A stretch of 64,000 nt of DNA from Mucilaginibacter sp. L196. Its GTDB lineage: Bacteria > Bacteroidota > Bacteroidia > Sphingobacteriales > Sphingobacteriaceae. Below, in pieces: positions 7,868 through 16,252 of the stretch. The stretch lies in assembly GCF_009765905.1 (NCBI RefSeq), contig NZ_LMUO01000004.1:120549-184548 (forward strand), given 5' to 3'. The notes beneath the pieces were generated by a model. It was given only the letters and a program-made list of their open reading frames with translations. It was not told the DNA's origin and did not search any database. Position 1 is the stretch's first letter. Each line of letters opens with the position of its first letter. Both the position numbers and the translations under genes were made by a program.

Positions 7868-10078
7868 TTAATATTTCAGCACGATAAACCCGGTTTTACT
7901 TTTTAGCACCCCTTTATCAGTGTATTGCAGCTGATAATAATAAGTGCCCTGGGGCTGTAGCTGACCGTTAACGCTTGAATGCCCGTTAAATACCTGGGTT
8001 ACATTGTCGTAATGACTGGCTTCATATACTTTGGTGCCGTTTACGTTAATCACCATTATTTTATTGTCGGGGTAGTTTTGAATATTGGCTATCGTAAGCA
8101 CATCATTCACGCCGTCGCCGTTGGGAGACAACGCAGAATTAACAACAGGCTCTGCTATTATTGCCAAAGAAGGTTCGACCATTGCCGCGGCTACAGTAGC
8201 AGCTGTGGTACCCGGACTTCCGAATAACCAACACTGATTATTATTTCCAGAATATGGCCATTGTATAATTGTTGCACCAGCAGTGCTGGAATTCCCATTA
8301 ACATCCAGTACCTGTCCACTGTGACATGCCATTATGGAGTAATATCCGCCAGGTTGCGGGATGAGTGCAAATTGTTGATTTAGTCCTGCATCCGATGGCC
8401 ATTGAATGGCATTGGTTCCTGCTACAGTCGAGGCATTATTAATATCCATATACAGGCCGTTATTTACATTTTTTAATTTGTAAAGGTTGTTTCCGGCATC
8501 CACAAGTACCCATTGCTGGTAGGTGTTATTGGCATAGGTATTCTGTACAATGTCTGTTGCATTAGCTGATGAGCCACCGCTGGGATTAGCACACTGGCCA
8601 CTGTTCTCCGCGGTCAATACATATGTTTGACCGATGGTTAATGGTAAAGCTGAGAACGTAATATTACTTGTGTAAGTGCCTATAGTGAAATTACCGGCAG
8701 CTGCGCTGGTAACCGTAGTCCCATTAATCAGCAGGTTCTTAAAAAAAACATTCGTCGTCTCGCGTGTTGCGTCATAACCGTTAATAGATGACGCGGGAGT
8801 GGCGGTGCCGGTGTAACTAACATTGGTATAAAAAACGCTATCAATCGCCCGTCCGGGGTTATAATTGTAGGTAGAATTATAGACTACTGCCATGGTAATA
8901 AATGCAGTATTCACAAAATCCTTTACCCTGACATTGCTGAACTTAAAATTGGCAGCCCGCACCCTATCGCCAACAGTGAAATAAATGGAGCCTTGACCTG
9001 CCGTCCGGCTCCAATCACAAATGTCGACGTTCGCCACGGTAATATTGCGTATTTGTGTGTCGGTATTTTGATCGCCATATACACCGACATGAAACGAATG
9101 CGCCAGATCAGGCAAAAGTGTTGAATTGGTGACGGTAATATTGGTACAATTGCCTGTAAAACCATCCTTTCCTCCGCCATAAAAAGCAATGGCATCATCA
9201 TTTGTTCGTATAAAAACATCATTAACGGTAACACCGTTAGAGCAAAAGATATCATAGCCATCCCCCCAGGTCTTCGAGCTGAAAGACACGCAGTTACTAA
9301 TAGAGACATTGGAACTTTGCCCGCATCGGATCCCGCAGCCACCGCCCCCACCCCAGCCATGGTTAAAATCAAGAACTCCATCAATAGTAACATTACTGGC
9401 ATATGATGCAGAAATTGCATCGAAATTGGGCCGGAAGATAACTCCTCTGCCCAGCACCTTGGTATTTGTGGTGCTATCAAGGTTTATGCTGCGCACACCG
9501 GCCCCTCCTTGTATGTAAAGTGTTTTCCCGCTGGGTACTTTTATAATGCTGTCAACAAAAGTGCCGCTTGGAATAAAAATGACATTTGCAGCCCCTTGTT
9601 GCGGCGGGTTCACTTCCAGGGGATCAGCGATAATATGTATACAATTGTTGTAATGGTCGCCATTTATGTCAACATAGAATTTTTTGGGGCCCGAAACGGT
9701 GAACATAATGGAATCACCACCAAAGGTCGGCGTTACGTTCATAGGTGCAGGATATACTGCCGCGCTGGTAACAGTGGTGGAAAAGATGATTTTATAATCT
9801 GTTGAACCGCTGCAGCTGAGATAACCACAAGTAGTGTTTGTTGCGCCCCCGCTTGCAGTTGTGACAGGGGTATTGTATAAATACACCGTATTCCATGTTG
9901 TGGTTCCATGATCCCTGGCCTTAAGGGTATAGGCAAACTGGCATGCCTGTACACCCGGAACCTGGGGATATGTTATCACTGTTGCATGGGTTGCGACCGA
10001 AAAGCATAGGCAAACAACAACAGCCAGCAGCTTTACGCTTGTCATCAAAGTCGTTTTATGGTTTATAATGGGTTTCAT
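7868..10078 (-). CDS. T9SS-exported beta-helix (GH28/GH49-like) protein with ricin-type lectin, copy 1
   Basis: This is a 736-residue secreted protein. After a signal peptide (ending THA, about residue 33) come an N-terminal beta-sandwich to ~155 and a right-handed parallel beta-helix at ~160-460. A ricin-type beta-trefoil follows at ~480-622, with repeats such as GQVLDVNGNSSTAGATIIQW. Residues 645-736 are a gliding-motility-associated (T9SS type B) sorting domain starting SALSPNGDGVND. In the helix, Asp294-Asp295 in RTNDDAIAF and AHSFHVGVYG resemble the paired aspartates and GHG region of GH28/GH49 enzymes. The substrate is unknown; a polygalacturonase- or dextranase-like hydrolase is likely. 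T9SS export would put it on or beyond the cell surface, unlike the Sus enzymes nearby. The downstream PorP/SprF gene is its probable export partner. Confidence 0.85.
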   Translation of the reverse strand: MKPIINHKTTLMTSVKLLAVVVCLCFSVATHATVITYPQVPGVQACQFAYTLKARDHGTTTWNTVYLYNTPVTTASGGATNTTCGYLSCSGSTDYKIIFSTTVTSAAVYPAPMNVTPTFGGDSIMFTVSGPKKFYVDINGDHYNNCIHIIADPLEVNPPQQGAANVIFIPSGTFVDSIIKVPSGKTLYIQGGAGVRSINLDSTTNTKVLGRGVIFRPNFDAISASYASNVTIDGVLDFNHGWGGGGGCGIRCGQSSNVSISNCVSFSSKTWGDGYDIFCSNGVTVNDVFIRTNDDAIAFYGGGKDGFTGNCTNITVTNSTLLPDLAHSFHVGVYGDQNTDTQIRNITVANVDICDWSRTAGQGSIYFTVGDRVRAANFKFSNVRVKDFVNTAFITMAVVYNSTYNYNPGRAIDSVFYTNVSYTGTATPASSINGYDATRETTNVFFKNLLINGTTVTSAAAGNFTIGTYTSNITFSALPLTIGQTYVLTAENSGQCANPSGGSSANATDIVQNTYANNTYQQWVLVDAGNNLYKLKNVNNGLYMDINNASTVAGTNAIQWPSDAGLNQQFALIPQPGGYYSIMACHSGQVLDVNGNSSTAGATIIQWPYSGNNNQCWLFGSPGTTAATVAAAMVEPSLAIIAEPVVNSALSPNGDGVNDVLTIANIQNYPDNKIMVINVNGTKVYEASHYDNVTQVFNGHSSVNGQLQPQGTYYYQLQYTDKGVLKSKTGFIVLKY

Positions 10079-10125
10079 TTATGTGATATTTAAGGTGAGT
10101 TGTTGGGAATAATTTATAGTCCTGC

Positions 10126-10257
10126 TTAGCGGATAAGGACAGTACTAAGAAAATCAAACAAGAGATACGGTACCGAAATACGCAGATTGTTCTCTTTTTT
10201 AATTTGTTTGAACTTAATGAGTTTTCGTCCATTAACAAATAGTAAAATTTTACTCAT
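10126..10257 (-). other. leader reading frame resembling the first codons of susC (copy 1)
   Basis: A 43-codon frame starts MSKILLFVNGRKLIKFKQ and continues IKKEN before losing resemblance. The SusC at 28474-31584 starts MSKTLPFTNGRKPIKFKR and continues IKKLK. The frame stops 48 bases before the beta-helix start codon. It may be a fossil of a displaced susC 5' end, or a translated leader; which one cannot be told from sequence. Confidence 0.75.
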
Positions 10258-10353
10258 AACTAGGTAATTGGTTAAGTTAATTAAAGGTTATCAGCAATAC
10301 GGTCGTGTCACCGCATTATTCAATTGGTTGATACAAATTAATGTATAATTAAA

Positions 10354-10388
10354 TGTTACTAATGCGCTGTTATTGGTATTAAATGAGC
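10354..10388 (-). promoter_or_regulatory. 21-bp-spaced direct repeat, presumed HTCS operator (beta-helix copy 1)
   Basis: On the minus strand the half-sites GCTCATTTAATACC and GCGCATTAGTAACA start 21 bp apart with the spacer AATAACA between them. The same pair lies in front of susC (31688-31722) and of beta-helix copy 2 (15689-15723). A conserved TTWATTTGTAT, near the TAnnTTTG -7 consensus, lies about 25 bases downstream. Direct repeats spaced by two helical turns suit AraC-type domains such as the one ending HTCS1. Confidence 0.6.
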
Positions 10389-10789
10389 TTAAACAGTTAT
10401 AAATAAGCCTATAACATCAAAATACACTTTAGCAATAGCGCCAAAATGATTCATTACTTTTTGACTGATGAAATAAATTATCAGCGTTCTTCAAACCGCT
10501 TCGAAATATTTTTGAATGCAATTATGGCTGGGTGAGAAATTTATATATATGACGAAGAATGGTAAGGGGACAGAGTCAATACCTCAAGGGGCAGCTATTT
10601 CGGTTAATATGTCGCGACTGGGGAATTTAAATCTGTCACTACAAAATAGATTGGCGAAACCCAAAGATTCCTTTTTCAAAGGGTTATCACCATCCAGATC
10701 ATTCTATAGGCACAGCCGATATCGTATCGTTAATTATATTACTTAATAATCTAAATTTTTATAATGCAGCTCTGTAATTACTAAATTAG
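10389..10789. other. intergenic region between beta-helix copy 1 leader and GH97
   Basis: From 10389 to about 10480 the minus strand continues the similarity to the 31723-31800 region, including a remnant like the last codons of HTCS1 (ATTTCATCAGTCAAAAAGTAA versus its terminal IQSAKK and stop). From 10480 to 10789 I see nothing recognisable. A 76-codon open frame on the plus strand there has no protein-like features and is not called. Confidence 0.5.
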
Positions 10790-12757
10790 TTACTCTTGTT
10801 CCGCGTCAATTACAAACCCGCCATATGGTTCTACCTTAACTTTTGTATGATTGGTGAAGGTAACGCTTATCTTTTTGAAAGATAAGGGCTGGTTCCCATC
10901 AACTATCATAGTTGACCCGCTACTTCGTTTTATAAAAGACAGATCGAGATCAAGTGTTTTTGCGATATGCTCACCATTTATTCCCGCTATATACCAATGT
11001 TTTCCTGACCGCCTGGCCAATACTACTAGTTTACCGGGGTAGCCTTGTATAAAACGAATATCATCCCAGCTTTCCGGTAGGTGTTTTAGAAAATCCTTAA
11101 CATAAAACGGTACTGTGCTCATGCCTTCAGGAGTTTCAGCTATATGCGTAATACCTGACTGAAAAATTATAGGCAAAGCCAGTTCAAAACAACTGGTGGT
11201 TGCACGCTTCAAATTGCGGACATGATTTAAAGCCATAGGCGTGTAATCCATCGGATCGAATAAATTCCTGGTATAAGGGATCGTAGTACAATGCATCGGT
11301 TGTTCATCCAGATTGGCTTGAGAAAACGTGGCAAATTCCATACCTTTTATCGCCTCCATAGTGACCAAATTGGGGTAAGTACGTTCAAGGCCCCGCGGAA
11401 GTGTTGTGCCGTGGAAATTAACAAGTAGGCCAAAGTCCGCCGCGTCTTTTAAAATAGCTATATAATATTGGATCATCGACTGGCCATCACCACCGAAGAA
11501 ATCGATCTTAACGCCCTTTACACCCATTCCCTTTAAAATGCCAAATTCCTTTAACCGACTTTCGTGGGTAAGCAATTTATCCTTTGGCGTTTGAGGCGTT
11601 TCATTCCATTTTCCAGCCGAGTTATACCACAACAATAATCCAACATTTTTAGTGCGCGCATAGTCCGCCAATTCTTTCATTTTTGGATAACCGATCTTAG
11701 TATCCCATAATGCATCAATCAGGCAGTAGCGCCAGTGCATATCTGCTGCATAATCAATGAACCTTTTTTGCACACTAAAAGTAGTTGAGTCATCGCCTAA
11801 CAGTACCCAACTCCAGGCAGAAATCCCAGGTTTCGTAACAACCTTTTTTTCCACTATGGCAGGCTGTGCAATATTCGTCCCCAGGGTCGACTCTACGATT
11901 GTTTTCAGTGAGCCAATAGCTATTACCCGCCAAGGGGTATACCACGGTAGTTTCGATTCAGGGCCGAGAATACCGTTGGTGAAAACCTCAAGTGACTGAG
12001 GGAGACCTATGCTGTATTCCCCATCGGGTGATTCCGCTTTTAAACGCGTTACGCAATAATCTCCGTTAGGGAATGATTCTGTAACAGCCACCCAATTTTT
12101 CCCAGTATGAAATAGAGCGGGATACACCCAGCCGGCGGCGATTGGCGAGGTAGTCCCAACAGGAATCTCTTTTTGATAATATTCCTCGTAAGACGGATTA
12201 GCTTTTGCCCAACCTGATTTTGCATTACTCATGGGTTGCATCCAGGCTTTAGCTGCCATATCAAAGTGATATGTAGTTTTTTCTTGAATGATATGCTTTA
12301 CTTCACTGGAAGAATCGGGGAAATAATATCGAAAGGCGACGCCGTCATTAGATACTTGAAAAATGATGTCCATCGGATGTCCATCTTTATTCTTGAAATG
12401 AAATGTTTTCTTATTAGCTAAATAATTATTTATTTTTCGCTTGATGGTAAGTAATTCGTAAGTATCAGATACTTCCCTAACACCGTCTGCATTTAAAAAA
12501 GTAAGGTTTTCGGAGAAGTCCCCGTCATCTCGAATCAAGCCTAACCTGGAATCCTTAAGGACTTTCTGACTATCTTTGATAATTTGATAATATAAGTTAC
12601 CTGATTTTATAGTTAATATGACACTTAATTTGTTGTCAGGGCTTGATATTCGGAATGGTGAAACTACACCTTTAGCGTTGCCGCAAAAACTAAAAAAAAG
12701 TGTAAATATTAAAAGACATTTCAGTCCAAGTGCTTTTGCATTAAATTGCTTCATCAT
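10790..12757 (-). CDS. GH97 glycosidase, retaining (alpha-galactosidase / beta-L-arabinopyranosidase type)
   Basis: The frame opens at 12811, but the Met at 12757 (MMKQFNAKALGLK, then a hydrophobic signal peptide) is the likely start, giving 655 residues, normal for GH97. The N-terminal beta-supersandwich (SSPDNKLSVILTIKSGNLYY) is followed by a TIM barrel. VKIDFFGGDGQ carries Asp419 at the nucleophile position of the retaining branch, and Glu468 in NLVTMEAIKG fits the acid/base; inverting SusB-type members use glutamates instead. So alpha-galactosidase or beta-L-arabinopyranosidase is favoured over alpha-glucosidase. The gene sits alone between the two beta-helix copies, with its own promoter and a 16-bp palindrome at 12865-12911. 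Probably periplasmic. Confidence 0.88.
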   Translation of the reverse strand: MMKQFNAKALGLKCLLIFTLFFSFCGNAKGVVSPFRISSPDNKLSVILTIKSGNLYYQIIKDSQKVLKDSRLGLIRDDGDFSENLTFLNADGVREVSDTYELLTIKRKINNYLANKKTFHFKNKDGHPMDIIFQVSNDGVAFRYYFPDSSSEVKHIIQEKTTYHFDMAAKAWMQPMSNAKSGWAKANPSYEEYYQKEIPVGTTSPIAAGWVYPALFHTGKNWVAVTESFPNGDYCVTRLKAESPDGEYSIGLPQSLEVFTNGILGPESKLPWYTPWRVIAIGSLKTIVESTLGTNIAQPAIVEKKVVTKPGISAWSWVLLGDDSTTFSVQKRFIDYAADMHWRYCLIDALWDTKIGYPKMKELADYARTKNVGLLLWYNSAGKWNETPQTPKDKLLTHESRLKEFGILKGMGVKGVKIDFFGGDGQSMIQYYIAILKDAADFGLLVNFHGTTLPRGLERTYPNLVTMEAIKGMEFATFSQANLDEQPMHCTTIPYTRNLFDPMDYTPMALNHVRNLKRATTSCFELALPIIFQSGITHIAETPEGMSTVPFYVKDFLKHLPESWDDIRFIQGYPGKLVVLARRSGKHWYIAGINGEHIAKTLDLDLSFIKRSSGSTMIVDGNQPLSFKKISVTFTNHTKVKVEPYGGFVIDAEQE

Positions 12758-12864
12758 TATTTTATTATATGTGTTCAAATCACATTTATTATTGGTTGAT
12801 CCAATCGGCAAATTACAACTGCTGTATAATATAATATGGTTATTTATAATTTCTATAGGAGGCT

Positions 12865-12911
12865 CAAATATATTTGTTTATAAATGTATAAACAACATTT
12901 ATAAACAAATA
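12865..12911 (-). promoter_or_regulatory. GH97 promoter with a long palindromic operator candidate
   Basis: On the minus strand TATATTTG (12865-12872) is a perfect TAnnTTTG -7 element, with GTTG 20 bp upstream as a -33 element. Upstream of and overlapping it lies an inverted repeat: 16-base arms TATTTGTTTATAAATG (12871-12886) and its complement (12896-12911), around a 9-base centre. The dyad spans the -33 to -7 interval, the place for a repressor, and differs from the direct repeats seen at the susC promoters. Start codon about 110 bases downstream. Confidence 0.6.
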
Positions 12912-13123
12912 CCATAATATTTTTATGTAATCAATTTTATTTTACCTTTCTGTATACCCGAAACAATCGGTTCAAATATTTATTGCTAAGAAAGGGTTTC
13001 GAAGGAATCATGAAACCCGGCTTATAATTATTGAATAATAAGATGCTTGTCGCTATTTTCTTATATATAGTCTACTCCCATTGGCGGTAGTACTTTTCTT
13101 TTCGAGACTCAATATGAGTTTAA
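12912..13123 (-). other. region between GH97 promoter and copy 2 terminator, with PorP-leader remnant
   Basis: From about 13040 to 13100 this stretch (GCTATTTTCTTAT.., CTACTCCCATTG..) matches the leader of the PorP gene at 7700-7765, yet no PorP gene follows. The rest shows nothing recognisable. The match indicates that the duplicated block once reached into a PorP gene that has since been lost or replaced. Confidence 0.55.
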
Positions 13124-13158
13124 TAAAAGAGCAGCCGGGATTATCCAACTGCTCTTTT
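13124..13158 (-). terminator. terminator hairpin after beta-helix gene copy 2
   Basis: Arms AAAAGAGCAG and CTGCTCTTTT are perfectly complementary over 10 bp around a 15-base loop. It lies about 45 bases after the stop codon and corresponds to the hairpin at 7791-7825, here without mismatch. Confidence 0.75.
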
Positions 13159-13201
13159 TGATTTCTTGTTTGTCGCAAACACGTATGCTGCCAAACATTT
13201 G

Positions 13202-15406
13202 TTAATATTTCAGCACGATAAATCCGGTTTTACTTTTCACAACCCCTTTGTCAGTGTATTGCAGCTGATAATAATAAGTACCCTGAGGCTGTAGTCGACC
13301 GTTAACGCTTGAATGCCCGTTAAATACCTGCGTTACATTGTCATAATGACTGGCTTCATAAACTTTGGTACCGTTTACGTCAATCACCATTATTTTATTA
13401 TCTGGGTAATTTTGAATATTGGCTATCGTAAGCACATCATTTACCCCGTCGCCATTAGGTGACAACGCGGAATTAACAACAGGTTCTGGTATTATTGCCA
13501 GAGATGGTTGGACCATTGCCGCGGCCACGGTGGTACCTGGGCTTCCGAATAACCAACATTGATTATTATTTCCTGAGTATGGCCATTGTATAATTGTTGC
13601 ACCAGCAGTGCTTGAGTTCCCGTCAACGTCCAGGACCTGTCCACTATGGAGAGCCATAATGGAGTAATATCCGCCGGGTTGCGGGATGACCAGGAACTGT
13701 TGATTCAATCCACCATCTGATGGCCATTGAATGGCATTGGTTCCGGCTACGATCGAGGCGCCATTAATATCCATGTACAGGCCGTTATTTACATTTTTGA
13801 ATTGGTAAAAGTTGTTCCCGGCATCTTCTAATACCCATTGCTGGTAAGAGTGATTAGCATAAGTATTCTGTACAATATCTGTTGCATTAGCTGATGAACC
13901 ACCACTTGGATTAGCACACTGACCACTATTTTCCGCGGTCAATACATATGTTTGACCGATGGTCAGTGGTAAGGCTGAGAACGTAATGTTACTGGCGTAA
14001 CTACCTACAGTGAAATTAGCAGCAGTAGCGCTGGTAGCTGTGGTCCCGTTAATTATTAGGTTATTGAAGAAAATATTTGTGGTCTCGCGGGTTGCATCGT
14101 AACCGCTGGCAGATGAAGCGGGAGTGCCAATGGTACCGGTATAATTGACATTCGTATAAAAGACACTATCAATAGCACGCCCGGGGTTATAATTGTAGGT
14201 AGAATTATAAACTATCGCCATGCGAATCAGTGCACTGCCTATAAAATCCTTTACCCGGATATTGCTGAACTTCATATTAGCCACCCTCACCCTATCACCA
14301 ACACTAAAATAGAAACAACCCTGGCCTGACGATCTGCTCCAGCTACAAATGTCGATATTCGCCACTGTGATATCACGTATTTGTGTGTCTATATTCTGGT
14401 CGCCATAGACACCGACGGAAAACTCGTGTGCATTATCGGGCAAAAGTGTTGAATTGGTAACAACTATATTATGACAATTTCCCGTGAAACCATCCTTTCC
14501 TCCACCATAAAAAGCAATGGCATCATCATTTGTACGTAGAAAAACATCATTAACTGTAACACCGTTAGAGCAAAAAATATCATAGCCATCCCCCCAGGGT
14601 TTAGAACTAAAGGACACAGCATTACTAATAGAAACATTGGTACTTTGTCCGCACCGGATCCCGCAACCACCATTTCCGCCCCAACCATGATCAAAGTCGA
14701 GAATACCGTCAATGGTAACATTACTGGCACGTACTATGGAAACTGCGTCATACCATGGGCGGAAAATAACTCCTCTTCCCAGCACCTTGGTGTTTGTTGT
14801 GCTATCAAGGTCTACCCCCATCACACCTGCCCCTCCCTGTATATAAAGTGTTTTTCCGCTGGGTACTTTTATAACGCTGTCAACAAAGGTGCCGCTTGGG
14901 ATAAAAATAACATTTGCAGCCCCTTGTTGCGGCGGGTTCACTTCCAGGGGATCAGCGATAATATGTATGCAATCATTATAATGGTCGCCATTTATGTCAA
15001 CATAGAATTTTTTGGGGCCAGAAACGGTGAACATAATGGAATCACCAGCAAAGGTTGGCGTTACGTTCATCGGTGCAGGATATACTGCCGCGCTGGTAAC
15101 AGTAGTAGAAAAGATAATTTTATAATCTGTTGAACCACTACAGCTAAGATAGCCACAAGTAGTGTTCGTTTCGGCTCCGGTAGCATTTGTGACAGGCGTG
15201 TTGTATAAATACACCGTATTCCACGTTGTGGTTCCATGATCCCTTGCCTTAAGGGTATATGAAAACTGGCATGCCTGCACATCAGGAACCTGGGGATAAG
15301 TTACCACTGTGGCATGGGTTTCAACCGAAAAGCACAGGCAAATAAAAACAGCCAGCAGTTTCACGGTTGTCATTAAAGTCGTTTTAAAGTTTAGAATGGT
15401 TTTCAT
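13202..15406 (-). CDS. T9SS-exported beta-helix (GH28/GH49-like) protein with ricin-type lectin, copy 2
   Basis: The open frame begins at 15484, but the Met at 15406 (MKTILNFKTTLMTTVK) aligns with the start of copy 1 and opens a signal peptide ending THA; 734 residues. The domain order is the same: beta-sandwich, beta-helix, ricin-type trefoil, T9SS type B sorting domain. The sorting domain is 89/92 identical to copy 1, and a 3-residue deletion (ATV) lies in the linker before it. Differences gather in the helix rungs: WYDAVSIVRASN versus NFDAISASYASN, and AHEFSVGVYG versus AHSFHVGVYG, while the Asp-Asp motif is kept. This suggests a changed substrate cleft with unchanged export. No PorP gene follows, so it would have to share the partner of copy 1. 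Confidence 0.85.
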   Translation of the reverse strand: MKTILNFKTTLMTTVKLLAVFICLCFSVETHATVVTYPQVPDVQACQFSYTLKARDHGTTTWNTVYLYNTPVTNATGAETNTTCGYLSCSGSTDYKIIFSTTVTSAAVYPAPMNVTPTFAGDSIMFTVSGPKKFYVDINGDHYNDCIHIIADPLEVNPPQQGAANVIFIPSGTFVDSVIKVPSGKTLYIQGGAGVMGVDLDSTTNTKVLGRGVIFRPWYDAVSIVRASNVTIDGILDFDHGWGGNGGCGIRCGQSTNVSISNAVSFSSKPWGDGYDIFCSNGVTVNDVFLRTNDDAIAFYGGGKDGFTGNCHNIVVTNSTLLPDNAHEFSVGVYGDQNIDTQIRDITVANIDICSWSRSSGQGCFYFSVGDRVRVANMKFSNIRVKDFIGSALIRMAIVYNSTYNYNPGRAIDSVFYTNVNYTGTIGTPASSASGYDATRETTNIFFNNLIINGTTATSATAANFTVGSYASNITFSALPLTIGQTYVLTAENSGQCANPSGGSSANATDIVQNTYANHSYQQWVLEDAGNNFYQFKNVNNGLYMDINGASIVAGTNAIQWPSDGGLNQQFLVIPQPGGYYSIMALHSGQVLDVDGNSSTAGATIIQWPYSGNNNQCWLFGSPGTTVAAAMVQPSLAIIPEPVVNSALSPNGDGVNDVLTIANIQNYPDNKIMVIDVNGTKVYEASHYDNVTQVFNGHSSVNGRLQPQGTYYYQLQYTDKGVVKSKTGFIVLKY

Positions 15407-15480
15407 TTTGTGATATTTTAATGTGAGTTGTTTGGAATGGTTTAGAATCCTGCTTAGTAACAAGGTCAGCACTAAGAAAA

Positions 15481-15585
15481 TCAAGAAGAGGATGTACCGA
15501 AATACAGAGATTGGTGAATTAATTTTTTAATTTGTTTGAGCTTAATGGGTTTTCGTCCATTAGCAAATAGTAAGATTTTACTCAT
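15481..15585 (-). other. leader reading frame resembling the first codons of susC (copy 2)
   Basis: A 34-codon frame starts MSKILLFANGRKPIKLKQ and continues IKKL, again matching the SusC1 start MSKTLPFTNGRKPIKFKR. It ends 75 bases before the beta-helix start. After the shared ~21 codons its sequence differs from both susC and the other leader, as expected for a breakpoint or for decay. Confidence 0.75.
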
Positions 15586-15688
15586 AATGATAATTGGTTA
15601 GATTAATGAATATGCTATTAGAAAATGCGAGATTATTCTTTGTCGCACTATTTAATAATTGGTTGATACAAATTAATATATAATTAAA

Positions 15689-15723
15689 TGTTATTGGTGC
15701 GCTGTTATTGGTATTAAATAAGC
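15689..15723 (-). promoter_or_regulatory. 21-bp-spaced direct repeat, presumed HTCS operator (beta-helix copy 2)
   Basis: Half-sites GCTTATTTAATACC and GCGCACCAATAACA on the minus strand are spaced 21 bp, with the same AATAACA spacer as at susC. The second half-site is more diverged than in copy 1, so regulation may be weaker. Confidence 0.55.
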
Positions 15724-16252
15724 TTAAACTGTTATAAATAAGCGCATAACATCAAAATATATGTTATTAATGTACTAAATGATAAGGTACTTCTTGACTG
15801 CAAATAGATCGTATGAGCCACATTTACTTTGCCCTAACAAAGCTGGAGCTTTTCTTCATTAGCATCCACTGCAATTGCATTGCTCAACGTATTAAAATAA
15901 AAACGGACCTATTTTATCCTAAAGTAAAACTGCAATATTACCAACGGCTAATACCAACACGCCACTAATACAATCAAAAACAATAAGAATGGTGAAAAAC
16001 GGCCCAATAAGTACTTATAGCCAAGCAAGCTCCAACAGTTATAAATCTTTTTCTATTCCTACCGCTCATTTAATCTATTGATGACCAGCAAACAACACCA
16101 AACCTGGCACAATAGGGCGATAACTACTATCAAGTTTTATCATAACAGGACCATATACATAAATACCGTTTTAAGCTCCTGGCTATAAACTAATACATGG
16201 TTCAAACACAAGAAAACCACCAGCGCAATAATTTTTCATCAAGAGTATTAGT
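15724..16252 (-). other. intergenic region between copy 2 leader and GH51
   Basis: The first ~85 bases still resemble the HTCS1 tail/intergenic segment (CAGTCAAGAAGTA). The remaining ~440 bases up to the GH51 stop hold no gene or clear hairpin that I can see. They would include the 3' end of the long PUL transcript. Confidence 0.45.

Larger units (their letters stand above)
7720..10480 (-). repeat. duplicated module, copy 1 (leader, beta-helix gene, terminator, PorP leader)
   Basis: This block matches 13040-15810 almost end to end. Shared parts are the 5' leader with its susC-like start, the whole coding region, the terminator hairpin and the stretch CTACTCCCATTG..CGGTAGTA downstream. Copy 1 continues into an intact PorP gene; copy 2 does not. 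A GH97 gene now lies between the copies. Confidence 0.85.
13040..15810 (-). repeat. duplicated module, copy 2
   Basis: This is the second copy of the block at 7720-10480. It includes the HTCS-tail/susC-start leader, the beta-helix gene, the terminator and a short PorP leader stub. The coding parts are close: only 3 of the last 92 residues differ. The leaders are more diverged. Confidence 0.85.

Noticed and set aside
10516..10746. 76-codon open frame between beta-helix copy 1 leader and GH97
   Set aside because: Its composition is not protein-like, it has no clear ribosome-binding context and no recognised relative; kept as intergenic.
14645..15133. 162-codon open frame on the plus strand, with a similar one opposite copy 1 (9509-9805)
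   Set aside because: Antisense to the beta-helix genes; the resemblance between the two frames only reflects the duplication of the sense genes.
7720..15810. The two similar blocks as a composite transposon
   Set aside because: No transposase, terminal inverted repeats or target duplications were found at the edges; a plain tandem duplication with an intervening GH97 explains them.
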